Source: Lysobacter sp. Root690 (lineage in GTDB: Bacteria > Pseudomonadota > Gammaproteobacteria > Xanthomonadales > Xanthomonadaceae). From it: 64,000 nucleotides of DNA. Shown here one piece after another: positions 8,560 through 16,243 of the stretch. The first letter of the stretch is position 1. Each line of letters opens with the position of its first letter. The position numbers and the translations under genes were made by a program. The notes under the pieces are model-generated. The model saw only the letters and a program-made list of their open reading frames with translations, made no database searches and was not told the DNA's origin. Location of the stretch: positions 432,445 to 496,444 of the forward strand of contig NZ_LMHM01000012.1 in NCBI RefSeq assembly GCF_001427785.1. Direction: 5' to 3'.

Positions 8560-10230
8560 TCAGCGACGAACCGCGTGGATGATGCGACCGTTCTGATGCA
8601 GGGCCAGGCCGGTGACTCGGCCGTCGGCGTCGCGTTCGAAGTGGATTTCCAACGCCACCGCGTCGCCGGCGAAGACGTCGGCGGCGACCGCGACCAGACG
8701 CAGCGCGCCTTGGCCGGTCGCCTGCGCGTACAACTCGCCGTCGCGTTCGCTGATGGTCAGCACGAAGGCCGGGGTCAGCGGGTACTCGCCGGCGAACGCA
8801 CGTAGCGCCTGCGCAGACAATCGCGGCAACGCCGGTCTGGATGCGGCCGGCGCCGACACCGGCCGCGCCTGAGTGCTGCCGCCGCCCTGTTGCCAGACGA
8901 AACCGTAACGTCCGTCGGCGCCGCGCACCGGCGTCAGCAGGGCATCGAGCTGTAGCGGGTAGAAATCGCCATGATCGTCATGGCCCATGCGCAGCTCCGG
9001 TTGTCCGCCGGCTTGTATCGCCAGCGCGGTGTCGCGGCGGGTCAGTGTCACCCGCATGCCTGCCATGTCGTAGTCGCCGGCCAGCGCATCGAGCAAGGCC
9101 GGCGCGGCCGGCACGGCCTTGCGCGGTTTGACCGTGGGGAATTCGCGATCAAGCAGATGCAGTCCGAACTCGGCGAAGCCGCCGGTCGAGGTCAGCGCGG
9201 TGTCCGACAGCAGCACCACGCCGCGCGATCGGCTGCGGTCGAAGGCTGCGAATGCGGAGAAACCGCCGGTGCCGCCGGCATGTTGATGAAAGGTGCGGCC
9301 GTCGTGCTCAAGCAGCATCCAGTTCATCGCGATCGGCGTGGCGCCCGGCAAGCGTTGTTGGGTCATCGTCAACGCGGGCGCGATCGGCGATTCGATCTGG
9401 CCCAGCTGCGCCTGCAGGTAACGCACCATGTCGTCGAGCGTGGCGCGCACGCCGCCGACCCCGGCCAGGTCCGCGCCGAAATTCCACGCCGGCACGACCT
9501 GGTGATTTGGCAGATGCCCGCTGGCGGTCCGCACGTCTTGCGGTTTGCGCGCGATGTAGGCGTGGCGCATGCCCAGCGGTTCGAACAGGCGCTCGTGGAT
9601 CAGGGTTTCGTAGTCCTGTCCGGCGCGGCGCGCGACCGCGTAGGACAGCAGCATCGAGGCGTAGTTGGAGTACGCGAACTCGCGGCCCGGCGCGTGGCTG
9701 AGCTTGACCCGGGCGAGCGCGTCGAGCAGTTGCTTGGGGTCGAGCCTGGCGTAGGGATCGAGCGGGTCCAGCGCGATGCCGGGCGGCAACGCCGGCAGTC
9801 CCGAGGTGTGAGCGACGAGATGGCGCAGCAGGATCGGCTGGCCTTCGAAACTCGGCAACACGGTCCCGGCGGGCAGATAGGCCGCGAGCGGGTCATCGAG
9901 CGAGGCCTTGCCCGCGCCGATCAACTCGGCGAGCAACGCGGCGGTCATGGTCTTGCTGATCGAGCCGATCTCGAACGCGGTATCGGCCCCGATGCGCGTG
10001 AACTGGGCCGGATCGGCGCAGACGAACGCGCGCTGCACCCGCGCGCCGTCGATCAACGCGGCCGCCCAACAGGCGCCGGTGCGGTCGCCGTCGAGTCGCG
10101 CATGCACGGCCTGTTGCAAGGCGTAATTTTCGTCCGCGCTCGCATTGGCTGGGGTGGCGGCGTGCGCGAAGGTGAGCGGCGCGAGCGTGGTCAATGCGAG
10201 TGCGGGGACGAACGACAGCGGGCGAGCCAT
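8560..10230 (-). CDS. Serine hydrolase (beta-lactamase-like) with C-terminal beta domains
   Basis: This 556-residue exported protein has a signal peptide ending near AHA-ATP (residue 25). Its beta-lactamase-like domain contains S90-I-S-K93, Y187-S-N189 and H317-A-G-G. From about residue 385 two beta-rich segments follow, one beginning LAGDYDMAG and one beginning FAGEYPLTP. They look like two copies of the lipocalin-like domain often attached to this family. CAGGAG eight bases upstream supports the start. It is downstream of, and co-oriented with, the MBL-fold pair at 10432-12119, 201 bases away. The substrate is unknown. Confidence 0.85.
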   Translation of the reverse strand: MARPLSFVPALALTTLAPLTFAHAATPANASADENYALQQAVHARLDGDRTGACWAAALIDGARVQRAFVCADPAQFTRIGADTAFEIGSISKTMTAALLAELIGAGKASLDDPLAAYLPAGTVLPSFEGQPILLRHLVAHTSGLPALPPGIALDPLDPYARLDPKQLLDALARVKLSHAPGREFAYSNYASMLLSYAVARRAGQDYETLIHERLFEPLGMRHAYIARKPQDVRTASGHLPNHQVVPAWNFGADLAGVGGVRATLDDMVRYLQAQLGQIESPIAPALTMTQQRLPGATPIAMNWMLLEHDGRTFHQHAGGTGGFSAFAAFDRSRSRGVVLLSDTALTSTGGFAEFGLHLLDREFPTVKPRKAVPAAPALLDALAGDYDMAGMRVTLTRRDTALAIQAGGQPELRMGHDDHGDFYPLQLDALLTPVRGADGRYGFVWQQGGGSTQARPVSAPAASRPALPRLSAQALRAFAGEYPLTPAFVLTISERDGELYAQATGQGALRLVAVAADVFAGDAVALEIHFERDADGRVTGLALHQNGRIIHAVRR

Positions 10231-10431
10231 GCGCGAACTCCTGTAGTGGACGTGGCCTCAGCTGTGCGAGCCTGATCGCCGGCCGCCGTAGTTTGCGATG
10301 AACCGCGCTGTCGTTGCGAGCAATACGCGATTGGCCCGATGGCCGCGGCCATGGCGCCACCGATCCATGGCGGCCGGAAGTGTGGGCTTCGCTGCGAAGC
10401 GCAGCGGCAAGTGCCTCGTCGTCCCGACGTT

Positions 10432-11298
10432 TCAGGACGTCCAGTCCAGCCACGTCCCCGGAGCCATCGGCTGGATGACGACAGGCTTGTCGCGCGCCGC
10501 CTCGCGCAAGCGGCCGATCGGATCGTCGACTTCGACGTAATCGTCCATGCCGGTCACGCCGTAGTGAATGGGAATCAGACGGCGCGCGCGCAGGATGGTC
10601 GCGGCTGCGACCGCCTGCTCCGGGGTCAGCACGCCGGGCAGGCCGCTGACCGGTTTGCGCCAGCCGAAGCGCGCGCCGTTGACCGGCAGGAAGGCCGCGT
10701 CGAACGGGCCGAACTGGTGGCCGATCCGCCACCAGTGCCCATGCCAGAGGGTGTCGCCGCCGTGGAAGATACGGCGATCGCCGGCCGACACCACCCACGA
10801 CACCTGCGGATCGCCGTAACCGTCCGAAGCGGGCACAGCGGTGGCGGTGAAGTCGCCGAGCAATTGCGGCTCCCACGGCGCGCTCGGCCGGGCGCGCGCC
10901 TTCGCCGGCATGGGCAGCGGGTTGGTTCCCGATGGATACGCCAACGTGCCGCCTTGGTTAAGCGCCTGCGCCGCGGCCATCGCATCGAAATGGTCGGGGT
11001 GCGCGTGAGTGATCAGCACGCTGGTGTCGCCGACGCTGTCGTCGACGCGAATCAGCGGGTCCTTGAGCGCGGCGCCCCATGCATCGGGATTGATCAGCGG
11101 ATCGATCAACAAGGTCGCCTGCGGCAGTTGCAGACGGATGCCCGCCCACGCCAGTCGCTGGATGCGCAGTTCGTCGCTGCTGACGGCCGCGAAGGCGCGA
11201 GCGCCGGGAAGCAAGGCCGCGGCGGTGAGACCGATACCGCCAGCGAGAAACTCACGCCGGCGAATGCGGCGGCGGAACAGCAGGTCATCGTGGCTCAT
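10432..11298 (-). CDS. Tat-exported MBL-fold metallohydrolase (UlaG-like)
   Basis: This 288-residue protein has a twin-arginine signal peptide: RRREFLAGG at residues 13-21, a hydrophobic stretch, then ARAFA. Tat export implies it folds, probably with its metals, before leaving the cytoplasm. The metal site H98-A-H100-P-D102-H103 is canonical for the metallo-beta-lactamase fold; HGGDTLWHGHWW and IPIHYG supply further ligands. The arrangement resembles UlaG/YtnP-like hydrolases. Its ATG overlaps the stop of the upstream MBL gene (ATGA), so the two are translationally coupled. The substrate is unknown. Confidence 0.85.
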   Translation of the reverse strand: MSHDDLLFRRRIRRREFLAGGIGLTAAALLPGARAFAAVSSDELRIQRLAWAGIRLQLPQATLLIDPLINPDAWGAALKDPLIRVDDSVGDTSVLITHAHPDHFDAMAAAQALNQGGTLAYPSGTNPLPMPAKARARPSAPWEPQLLGDFTATAVPASDGYGDPQVSWVVSAGDRRIFHGGDTLWHGHWWRIGHQFGPFDAAFLPVNGARFGWRKPVSGLPGVLTPEQAVAAATILRARRLIPIHYGVTGMDDYVEVDDPIGRLREAARDKPVVIQPMAPGTWLDWTS

Positions 11299-12119
11299 GC
11301 CTGCACCGCCTTCGGCGCGAGCGCGGCGTCGAGCGCGAACACCGACTGGGCGAGGATGACGCCCAGATTGCGTCGATGCCATTCGCGTTCGAAGCCGGTC
11401 GGTTCGACCCGCGGCGCCAGGCAGGCCTCGATCGGAATCGCGGCGATGCGATCGTCGGCGGCCTGCGAGGTCGCGGCCACGCGGATGCGCACGACCGCTT
11501 GCTGCAATTGATCCAGGTAATGGATCGCGTTGTCGAGCGCGGCGGCGGGGAACCGGCCGATATGCCCGCCGACGACGCTGCCGCGGCCGAATTGCCGCAT
11601 CCGTCCGATCGCGGCGCGGATCATCGCGGGGTCGGCCTTGGACAGATAGACGATGTTGCCGACGATGTTGTCGCCGGCGCAGACCAGGTCGGCGCTGGGG
11701 ACGTCGACGCTGATGTGATCCATGGTCTTGCCGGGATTGTGGATCAGGCGCAGTTCGTGCCGGCCCCATCGCAGCGTCATCGCGTTGTCGAACAGCACCC
11801 GCGGTTCGCGATAGAACCCGTCGACCCGCCGATTCTGCGACAGGAAGCAATGACGGTAATGCCGATGCGCGATCGTCAGCGCGTCGGGGAACAGCGACAG
11901 GCCGGCGATGTGGTCGCTCATGAAGTGGGTCGATACGATCGCGCGCACGGTCTTGCCCAGCTCCTCGCACAGCACGCGGCGCAGCCAGTGCGCGTCGTCG
12001 AGGCTGCCGAGCGTATCGACCAGCAGCGCGTCGTCGCCGTCGAAGAATGCGCAGGCGACCGACTCGTGCTCGTCGCCTACGAACATCATCACATCGTCGT
12101 CCAATGATTCCAGTCGCAT
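11295..12119 (-). CDS. MBL-fold protein with altered metal motif
   Basis: This 274-residue cytoplasmic protein has no signal peptide. It has the metallo-beta-lactamase layout, but the HxHxDH motif reads H65-F-M67-S-D69-H70, so the second histidine is replaced by methionine. Later ligands look kept: H127, D150 in CAGD, and a C-terminal GGHIGRF. Losing one ligand of the first metal site could mean a single-metal or altered enzyme, or a non-catalytic protein. It is the first gene of a coupled pair with the Tat-exported MBL protein and diverges from a LysR regulator. Confidence 0.78.
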   Translation of the reverse strand: MRLESLDDDVMMFVGDEHESVACAFFDGDDALLVDTLGSLDDAHWLRRVLCEELGKTVRAIVSTHFMSDHIAGLSLFPDALTIAHRHYRHCFLSQNRRVDGFYREPRVLFDNAMTLRWGRHELRLIHNPGKTMDHISVDVPSADLVCAGDNIVGNIVYLSKADPAMIRAAIGRMRQFGRGSVVGGHIGRFPAAALDNAIHYLDQLQQAVVRIRVAATSQAADDRIAAIPIEACLAPRVEPTGFEREWHRRNLGVILAQSVFALDAALAPKAVQA

Positions 12120-12256
12120 GCTGCGTGCCCACGGTTTTCGATGGCCGCATCATTTCCGCCAGCGGAGTCGCCGACAAACGAGATGTTTTCGCGCACGCCT
12201 TAGAAAAACTAACTTGATAGGATGCGAACCCGGCACCCGCGCGTTCGAGGTTCCTC

Positions 12257-13162
12257 GTGAAGCCCCGCCATCCTGTTCCGCTCAATGCCTTGCGGGCTTT
12301 CGAAGCGGCCGCGCGATGCCTGAGTTTCCAGGCCGCGGCCGAGCAGTTGTTCGTCACTCCGGCCGCGGTCAGCCATCAAGTCAAGCGTCTGGAGGCTTAC
12401 CTGGGCGTGAAGTTGTTCCACCGCGGCCATCGCGCGGTCGAGCTGACCGCCGAGGGCGATGCGCTGGCCGCGTCGTTGGGCGAGTGGTTCGCTTCGCTCG
12501 ATCTGGCCCTGGACCGGGCCATCGCGCCCACCGCCGCGCACCTGCGCGTGAGCACGATGGAGTCGTTCGCGGCGAAGTGGCTGGCGCCGAGGTTGCATCG
12601 GTTCCATCGCGACTGCCCCGATCTCAAACTGCGAATCGAGACCGGCAACGAGCCCGCCGACTTCGTCCGCGACGGCATCGACGTGGCCATCCGCTACGGA
12701 CCGGGCGGCTACAACGGCGTGCGGGCCGAGCGATTCCTGGACGCGCCGGTGTTCCCGGTATGCGCGCCCGCGTTGGCCGACGGCCAGCCGCCGCCGTCGA
12801 CGCCCGAGGATCTGCGCCAGCACACGCTGCTGCACGACGAAAGCGCCGCCGGCCGCGCCGGTGTGCCGGATTGGGCGGCCTGGCTGCAGGCCTGCGGCGT
12901 GGACGAGGTGGACGCGGCGCGCGGACCGGTGTTCGCGAGCATCTATCTGGCCCAGGAAGCGGCGGTCGCCGGACACGGCATCGCGCTCGGCGTCGCGCCG
13001 CTGGTCGAGGACGATCTGCGCCGCGGCCGCCTGATCAAGCCCTTCGAGCCCGTGCTGGCGAACGCTTACGGCTTCTGGATCGTGCGCCGGCAAAGCGACG
13101 ATACGTCGCCGGCGGTCGAGGCGTTTTGTCGCTGGTTGCGCAGCGAGGCGTCCGCAGGCTGA
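12257..13162 (+). CDS. LysR-family transcriptional regulator (GcvA-like)
   Basis: This 301-residue regulator has the N-terminal LysR winged HTH (LNALRAFEAAARCLSFQAAA, then HQVKRLEAYLGVKLFHRGHR) and a substrate-binding domain beginning near residue 90. The segments VSTMESFAAKWLAPRLHRFH and DGIDVAIRYGPG are typical of the GcvA subgroup. The start is GTG at 12257 with GAGG upstream. It is divergent from the MBL pair (10432-12119), with 137 bases between, and is the likely regulator of that operon. The effector is unknown. Confidence 0.88.
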   Translation: MKPRHPVPLNALRAFEAAARCLSFQAAAEQLFVTPAAVSHQVKRLEAYLGVKLFHRGHRAVELTAEGDALAASLGEWFASLDLALDRAIAPTAAHLRVSTMESFAAKWLAPRLHRFHRDCPDLKLRIETGNEPADFVRDGIDVAIRYGPGGYNGVRAERFLDAPVFPVCAPALADGQPPPSTPEDLRQHTLLHDESAAGRAGVPDWAAWLQACGVDEVDAARGPVFASIYLAQEAAVAGHGIALGVAPLVEDDLRRGRLIKPFEPVLANAYGFWIVRRQSDDTSPAVEAFCRWLRSEASAG

Positions 13163-13318
13163 GCGTCGGTCGCGCGCGGCCACGCTGCGTATTTCCAAGA
13201 AAGGCCGATCGCGCTCGCACTGCGCCGCGCCGGTGACGAAAAAAAACAGCAAGCCGCGCCCGAATCGGTACCATCCCGATAAGCGCGCGCCACGTCGCCC
13301 CGCAGCAGAGAACCGCAG

Positions 13319-14125
13319 ATGCCGCATCCGCAAGGCCAGCCGTCAACGGCGGCGTATTTCGAGCGAGTCGATACCAACAGTTTCCGCGCGACCGAACAGG
13401 TCGGCGGCGGCTGGAACCCCGCCGAGCAGCACATCGCGCCCGCATTCGGCTTGCTCGCCCACGCGGTCGAGGCCGATCGCGATGCGCGACGCGACGACGG
13501 GCTGCGGCTCGCGCGCCTGTCCTACGACATCCTCGGGGTTCTGCCGATCGATGTCGTCGATATCGACGTGGCCGTGCTGCGGCCCGGCCGCACCATCGAA
13601 CTGGTCGAAGCGCGCCTGAGCCACGCGGGCCGGGTCGCGGTGATCCTGCGGGCGTGGTTGATGCAGGACTACGACACCGCGGCCTGGGCCGGCAGCACGC
13701 TGCCGCGGATCGCGCCGGTCGAGACCATGCCGGTATGGGAACCGGGCAGCGTATGGCCGGGCGGCTTCGTCCGCAGCGTCGAGGTGCGTCGCGCCCAGAT
13801 CGAACCCGGACGCGCGGCGTATTGGCTGCGCACCGCGTGTTCACTGATCGCGGGCGAGCAGGTCAGCGCCAGCGCGCGCGTGCTGGGCATGATCGATATC
13901 GCCAACGGCATCACCCCGCGCGCCTCGACCGACGAAGTGGTGTTTCCGAACCTCGATCTCACCGCGCATATGTTCGCACCGCCGCGCGGCGAGTGGCTGG
14001 GACTCGATACCAGCGTCAGTTTCGGCGCCAACGGCATCGGCCTGACTCACAGCATTCTTCACGACAGCCATGGCCCGATCGGCGCGATGTCGCAATGCCT
14101 CACCCTCCGGCCTCGCGGCCGGTAA
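13319..14125 (+). CDS. Thioesterase-family protein (double hotdog, TesB-like)
   Basis: This 268-residue cytoplasmic protein appears to contain two hotdog-type halves. The first includes QVGGGWNPAEQHIAPAFGLL and YDILGVLPIDVVDIDVAVLR; the second includes DLTAHMFAPPRGEWLGLDTS followed by SFGANGIGLTHSILHDSHGP. The latter is very like the acyl-CoA thioesterase 4HBT_3/TesB C-terminal signature ending in GxxG and an S/Q-containing segment. It probably hydrolyses acyl-CoA or acyl-ACP. It lies downstream of the LysR gene by 156 bases on the same strand; no clear operon partner. Confidence 0.78.
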   Translation: MPHPQGQPSTAAYFERVDTNSFRATEQVGGGWNPAEQHIAPAFGLLAHAVEADRDARRDDGLRLARLSYDILGVLPIDVVDIDVAVLRPGRTIELVEARLSHAGRVAVILRAWLMQDYDTAAWAGSTLPRIAPVETMPVWEPGSVWPGGFVRSVEVRRAQIEPGRAAYWLRTACSLIAGEQVSASARVLGMIDIANGITPRASTDEVVFPNLDLTAHMFAPPRGEWLGLDTSVSFGANGIGLTHSILHDSHGPIGAMSQCLTLRPRGR

Positions 14126-14262
14126 GCCCAGATTCTGTTTCGCGGCGGATGCAAGTCAAAAACGAAATCCTCATGCCGGCATCGCGTGATGTAGCCGGGC
14201 CGTCAGTTTCCACGGTATCGCGACCCATGCGCCGCCACCCCATCCACTCCAGGTTCGACACC

Positions 14263-15213
14263 ATGCCGACACTGTTGCGTCTGACGATTTTCCTCGCCGC
14301 ACTTGCGGCTTGCGCCGCCGCCCATGCGGGCAAAGTGCAAGGCCCGGACATCCGCATCGACGATGTCACCCGTTTCTACGCGCTGTACGACGCCACCGAG
14401 GGCAAGCCGAGCGTGCAGCAGATCGAGCAGGACTATCTCGCCGGCGGCACCCAGAGCCTGCACGAATTCGCCAAGCTCCGCCGTGTCACCGCGCAGCGCA
14501 TCGCCGATCGCCTGGCCAGCGATCCGGCCATGTACGCGAAAGCCAAGGACTGCCTCGCGGCGCTGCCGGCGGTTAAAAAACGCCTCGTCGTATCGTTCGA
14601 CCGGCTCGCGGCCTTGTACCCGCAGGCGCGGTTCCCACCGGTCGCGATCGTGGTCGGTCGCGGCCGGCCGGTCGGCATCACCAACCCGGCCGGCGTCACC
14701 ATCGGCCTGGAAGCCCTGTGCGCCGCGGAGTTCATGAATCCGGACGTGGAAGACCGTTTCGTCCATGTCATCGCCCACGAATACGCCCACATCCAGCAGA
14801 CGATCGACACCGAGTTCGAGAAGGGCGATCCGAGGGGCACCGTGCTGCGGTTCGCGCTGGCCGAAGGCGCCGCTGAATTCATCGGCGAATTGATCTCCGG
14901 CAAGGTCGCCAACGCGAAGCATGCGGGGTGGACGCGCGGCAAGGAACTCGAGATCGAATCCGCGTTCGTGCGCGCCATGGACGGCACCGATCTGACCGCT
15001 TGGTTCTACGACTACCACATCGGTTCGGACGAGCCCTACGACATGGGTTACTGGGTCGGCTATCGCATCGTCAAGGCGTATTACCTGCAGGCGAAGGATC
15101 GCAAGGCCGCGCTGAAGGACATCATCGAACTCGACGATCCGAAGGCCTTCCTGGCGAAAAGCGGCTGGACGCCGGGCATGACGTTGCCGGAGACCATCGA
15201 CGCCGCGGATTGA
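14263..15213 (+). CDS. Exported DUF2268-like zinc metalloprotease
   Basis: This 316-residue protein has a Sec signal peptide (LRLTIFLAALAACAAAHAG) and a gluzincin-like zinc site H172-E-Y-A-H176, with the probable third ligand E201 in ALAEGAAEF. The C-terminal segment YDMGYWVGYRIVKAYY also fits the DUF2268 predicted protease pattern. It likely acts in the periplasm; the substrate is unknown. The start at 14263 is preferred because the signal peptide begins there, although an in-frame ATG at 14227 exists. Confidence 0.75.
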   Translation: MPTLLRLTIFLAALAACAAAHAGKVQGPDIRIDDVTRFYALYDATEGKPSVQQIEQDYLAGGTQSLHEFAKLRRVTAQRIADRLASDPAMYAKAKDCLAALPAVKKRLVVSFDRLAALYPQARFPPVAIVVGRGRPVGITNPAGVTIGLEALCAAEFMNPDVEDRFVHVIAHEYAHIQQTIDTEFEKGDPRGTVLRFALAEGAAEFIGELISGKVANAKHAGWTRGKELEIESAFVRAMDGTDLTAWFYDYHIGSDEPYDMGYWVGYRIVKAYYLQAKDRKAALKDIIELDDPKAFLAKSGWTPGMTLPETIDAAD

Positions 15214-15515
15214 ACCGCGACAGGATCGATGGCGGCGCGCGGTGAGTGGGCATTCGACGGCTGCGCGAAGCCTTGATCCGCGTGCCATCGCGGTAGTCCA
15301 TACCGATGTAGGTGGCGGTTCCGGATTTCGATGACGGGCCGGCGCGGTTGATCGATCGTGTCGCCGCCATGATCGTCGACGAGACGCTTCGATCGCGTTA
15401 GTGCGAACACGCAACCGGTTTTTTTGCGACGCAGGTGCGGAATCGCTTTCTTGCGCGACGCAGCACCGATGCTAGGCTGCCTGCGCCCGATCCTGGGCCT
15501 CAAGGAGAGAGACGC
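15214..15515 (+). other. Intergenic stretch upstream of Cys-rich peptide 1
   Basis: I see no gene in this 302-base gap. Its last 65 bases hold the promoter-like block shared with the second copy of the peptide. Confidence 0.5.
15451..15478 (+). promoter_or_regulatory. Promoter-like block of Cys-rich peptide 1
   Basis: TTGCGC and TAGGCT are separated by 16 bases, inside a block (GACGCAGCACCGATGCTAGG) that is nearly repeated upstream of the second peptide at 40744-40771. Conservation between two dispersed loci supports a regulatory role; the assignment of -35 and -10 is tentative. Confidence 0.45.
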
Positions 15516-15728
15516 ATGATCCGCACCACCAAGCTGATGACGCTGTGCGCGTTCGTATTCGGCCTGAGCTTCGCCACCACCGCGTTCGCGGCCTGCAATT
15601 CCGGCTGTTTCTCGCGCTGCCAGACCAATGCGATCAATCAGTGCCTCGCCAACGGCGGCGGCGACGAATGCTATACGGACGTTACGTACTACCACTGCTA
15701 TCGCAATTGCGGCTGCATCATTCCCTGA
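15516..15728 (+). CDS. Small exported Cys-rich peptide, copy 1
   Basis: The 70-residue precursor has a Sec-type leader (MIRTTKLMTLCAFVFGLSFA, then TTAFA) and a mature part of about 45 residues with eight cysteines. The spacing is C-x3-C-x3-C-x7-C-x8-C-x8-C-x3-C-x1-C, ending IIP. AAGGAGAGAG is an excellent ribosome-binding site. The leader is almost identical to those at 40809 and 58088, while the mature parts share mainly the cysteine frame, GGGDEC and IIP. I do not recognise the family. Disulfide bonding in the periplasm or outside is likely; the role (toxin, inhibitor, signal, matrix peptide) is unknown. Confidence 0.75.
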   Translation: MIRTTKLMTLCAFVFGLSFATTAFAACNSGCFSRCQTNAINQCLANGGGDECYTDVTYYHCYRNCGCIIP

Positions 15729-15759
15729 TCGCCGATCGCCACTGCAGTAGCCGACGCAC

Positions 15760-15788
15760 GCGCCTCATCCGAACGGATGGGGCGCTTT
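15760..15788 (+). terminator. Hairpin after Cys-rich peptide 1
   Basis: GCGCCTCATCC-GAAC-GGATGGGGCGC forms an 11-base stem with one G-T pair, followed by TTT. A related stem (CTCATCC/GGATGAG) follows peptide 2 at 41035. It is probably a terminator or 3' stabiliser. Confidence 0.55.
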
Positions 15789-15872
15789 GGTTTCGGCGTT
15801 CGGATCGGTGCCCGCCGCAAATGCAAGCCTGTGACGGCGCGGTCGTCAGCAACGTATGCCTCGGCGCGACGT

Positions 15873-16106
15873 CTACGCCGGCTGCATCACCACGCCGCTG
15901 ATTCTCACGTTGAACAGCGAGGCGATCAGGCGCCGAACAGCGGCGATGCTGGGGGTGGGCAGGTTGCAGCGATGCTCCTTGCCGCTGAAGTCGCGGATGT
16001 AGATCGCGCCTGCCTTGCGCGACACCGCAAAATGTTTCACCGAGCCATCGCGGCTGATGCCCGATGCCGTAAACCAGATCCGCTTAGTGGTCGTTCGCTC
16101 GCTCAC
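15873..16106 (-). CDS. Small hypothetical protein, 77 residues
   Basis: This frame starts at GTG with AGGAGCCAAGGAT just upstream and encodes a basic 77-residue protein (SERTTTKRIWFTASGISRDG, then VKHFAVSRKAGAIYIRDF). It has no signal peptide or membrane segment. An ATG-TGA start-stop overlaps the GTG, which may tune translation. It lies 137 bases downstream of the TonB receptor on the same strand. I do not recognise the family. Confidence 0.5.
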   Translation of the reverse strand: MSERTTTKRIWFTASGISRDGSVKHFAVSRKAGAIYIRDFSGKEHRCNLPTPSIAAVRRLIASLFNVRISGVVMQPA

Positions 16107-16243
16107 ATCCTTGGCTCCTGCTGTGTTCAGCCGATCTGCCGCGGTTGCAGCGGCAGGGGCCTGGTACAAGTCGGAGTGACGGGGTTGCGGGAAAGTTCCG
16201 GCTGCTTCCCGATGATCTTCGATAGATTTCGCCGCGAACTTCG

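Noticed and set aside
10386-10400. GCTTCG-CTG-CGAAGC hairpin between leftward genes
   Set aside because: Only a 6-base stem with no T-run; too weak to call a terminator in GC-rich DNA.
15081-15695. Antisense frames opposite Cys-rich peptides 1 and 2 that resemble each other
   Set aside because: Their similarity is explained by the duplicated sense-strand cassette; neither has a convincing start or composition.
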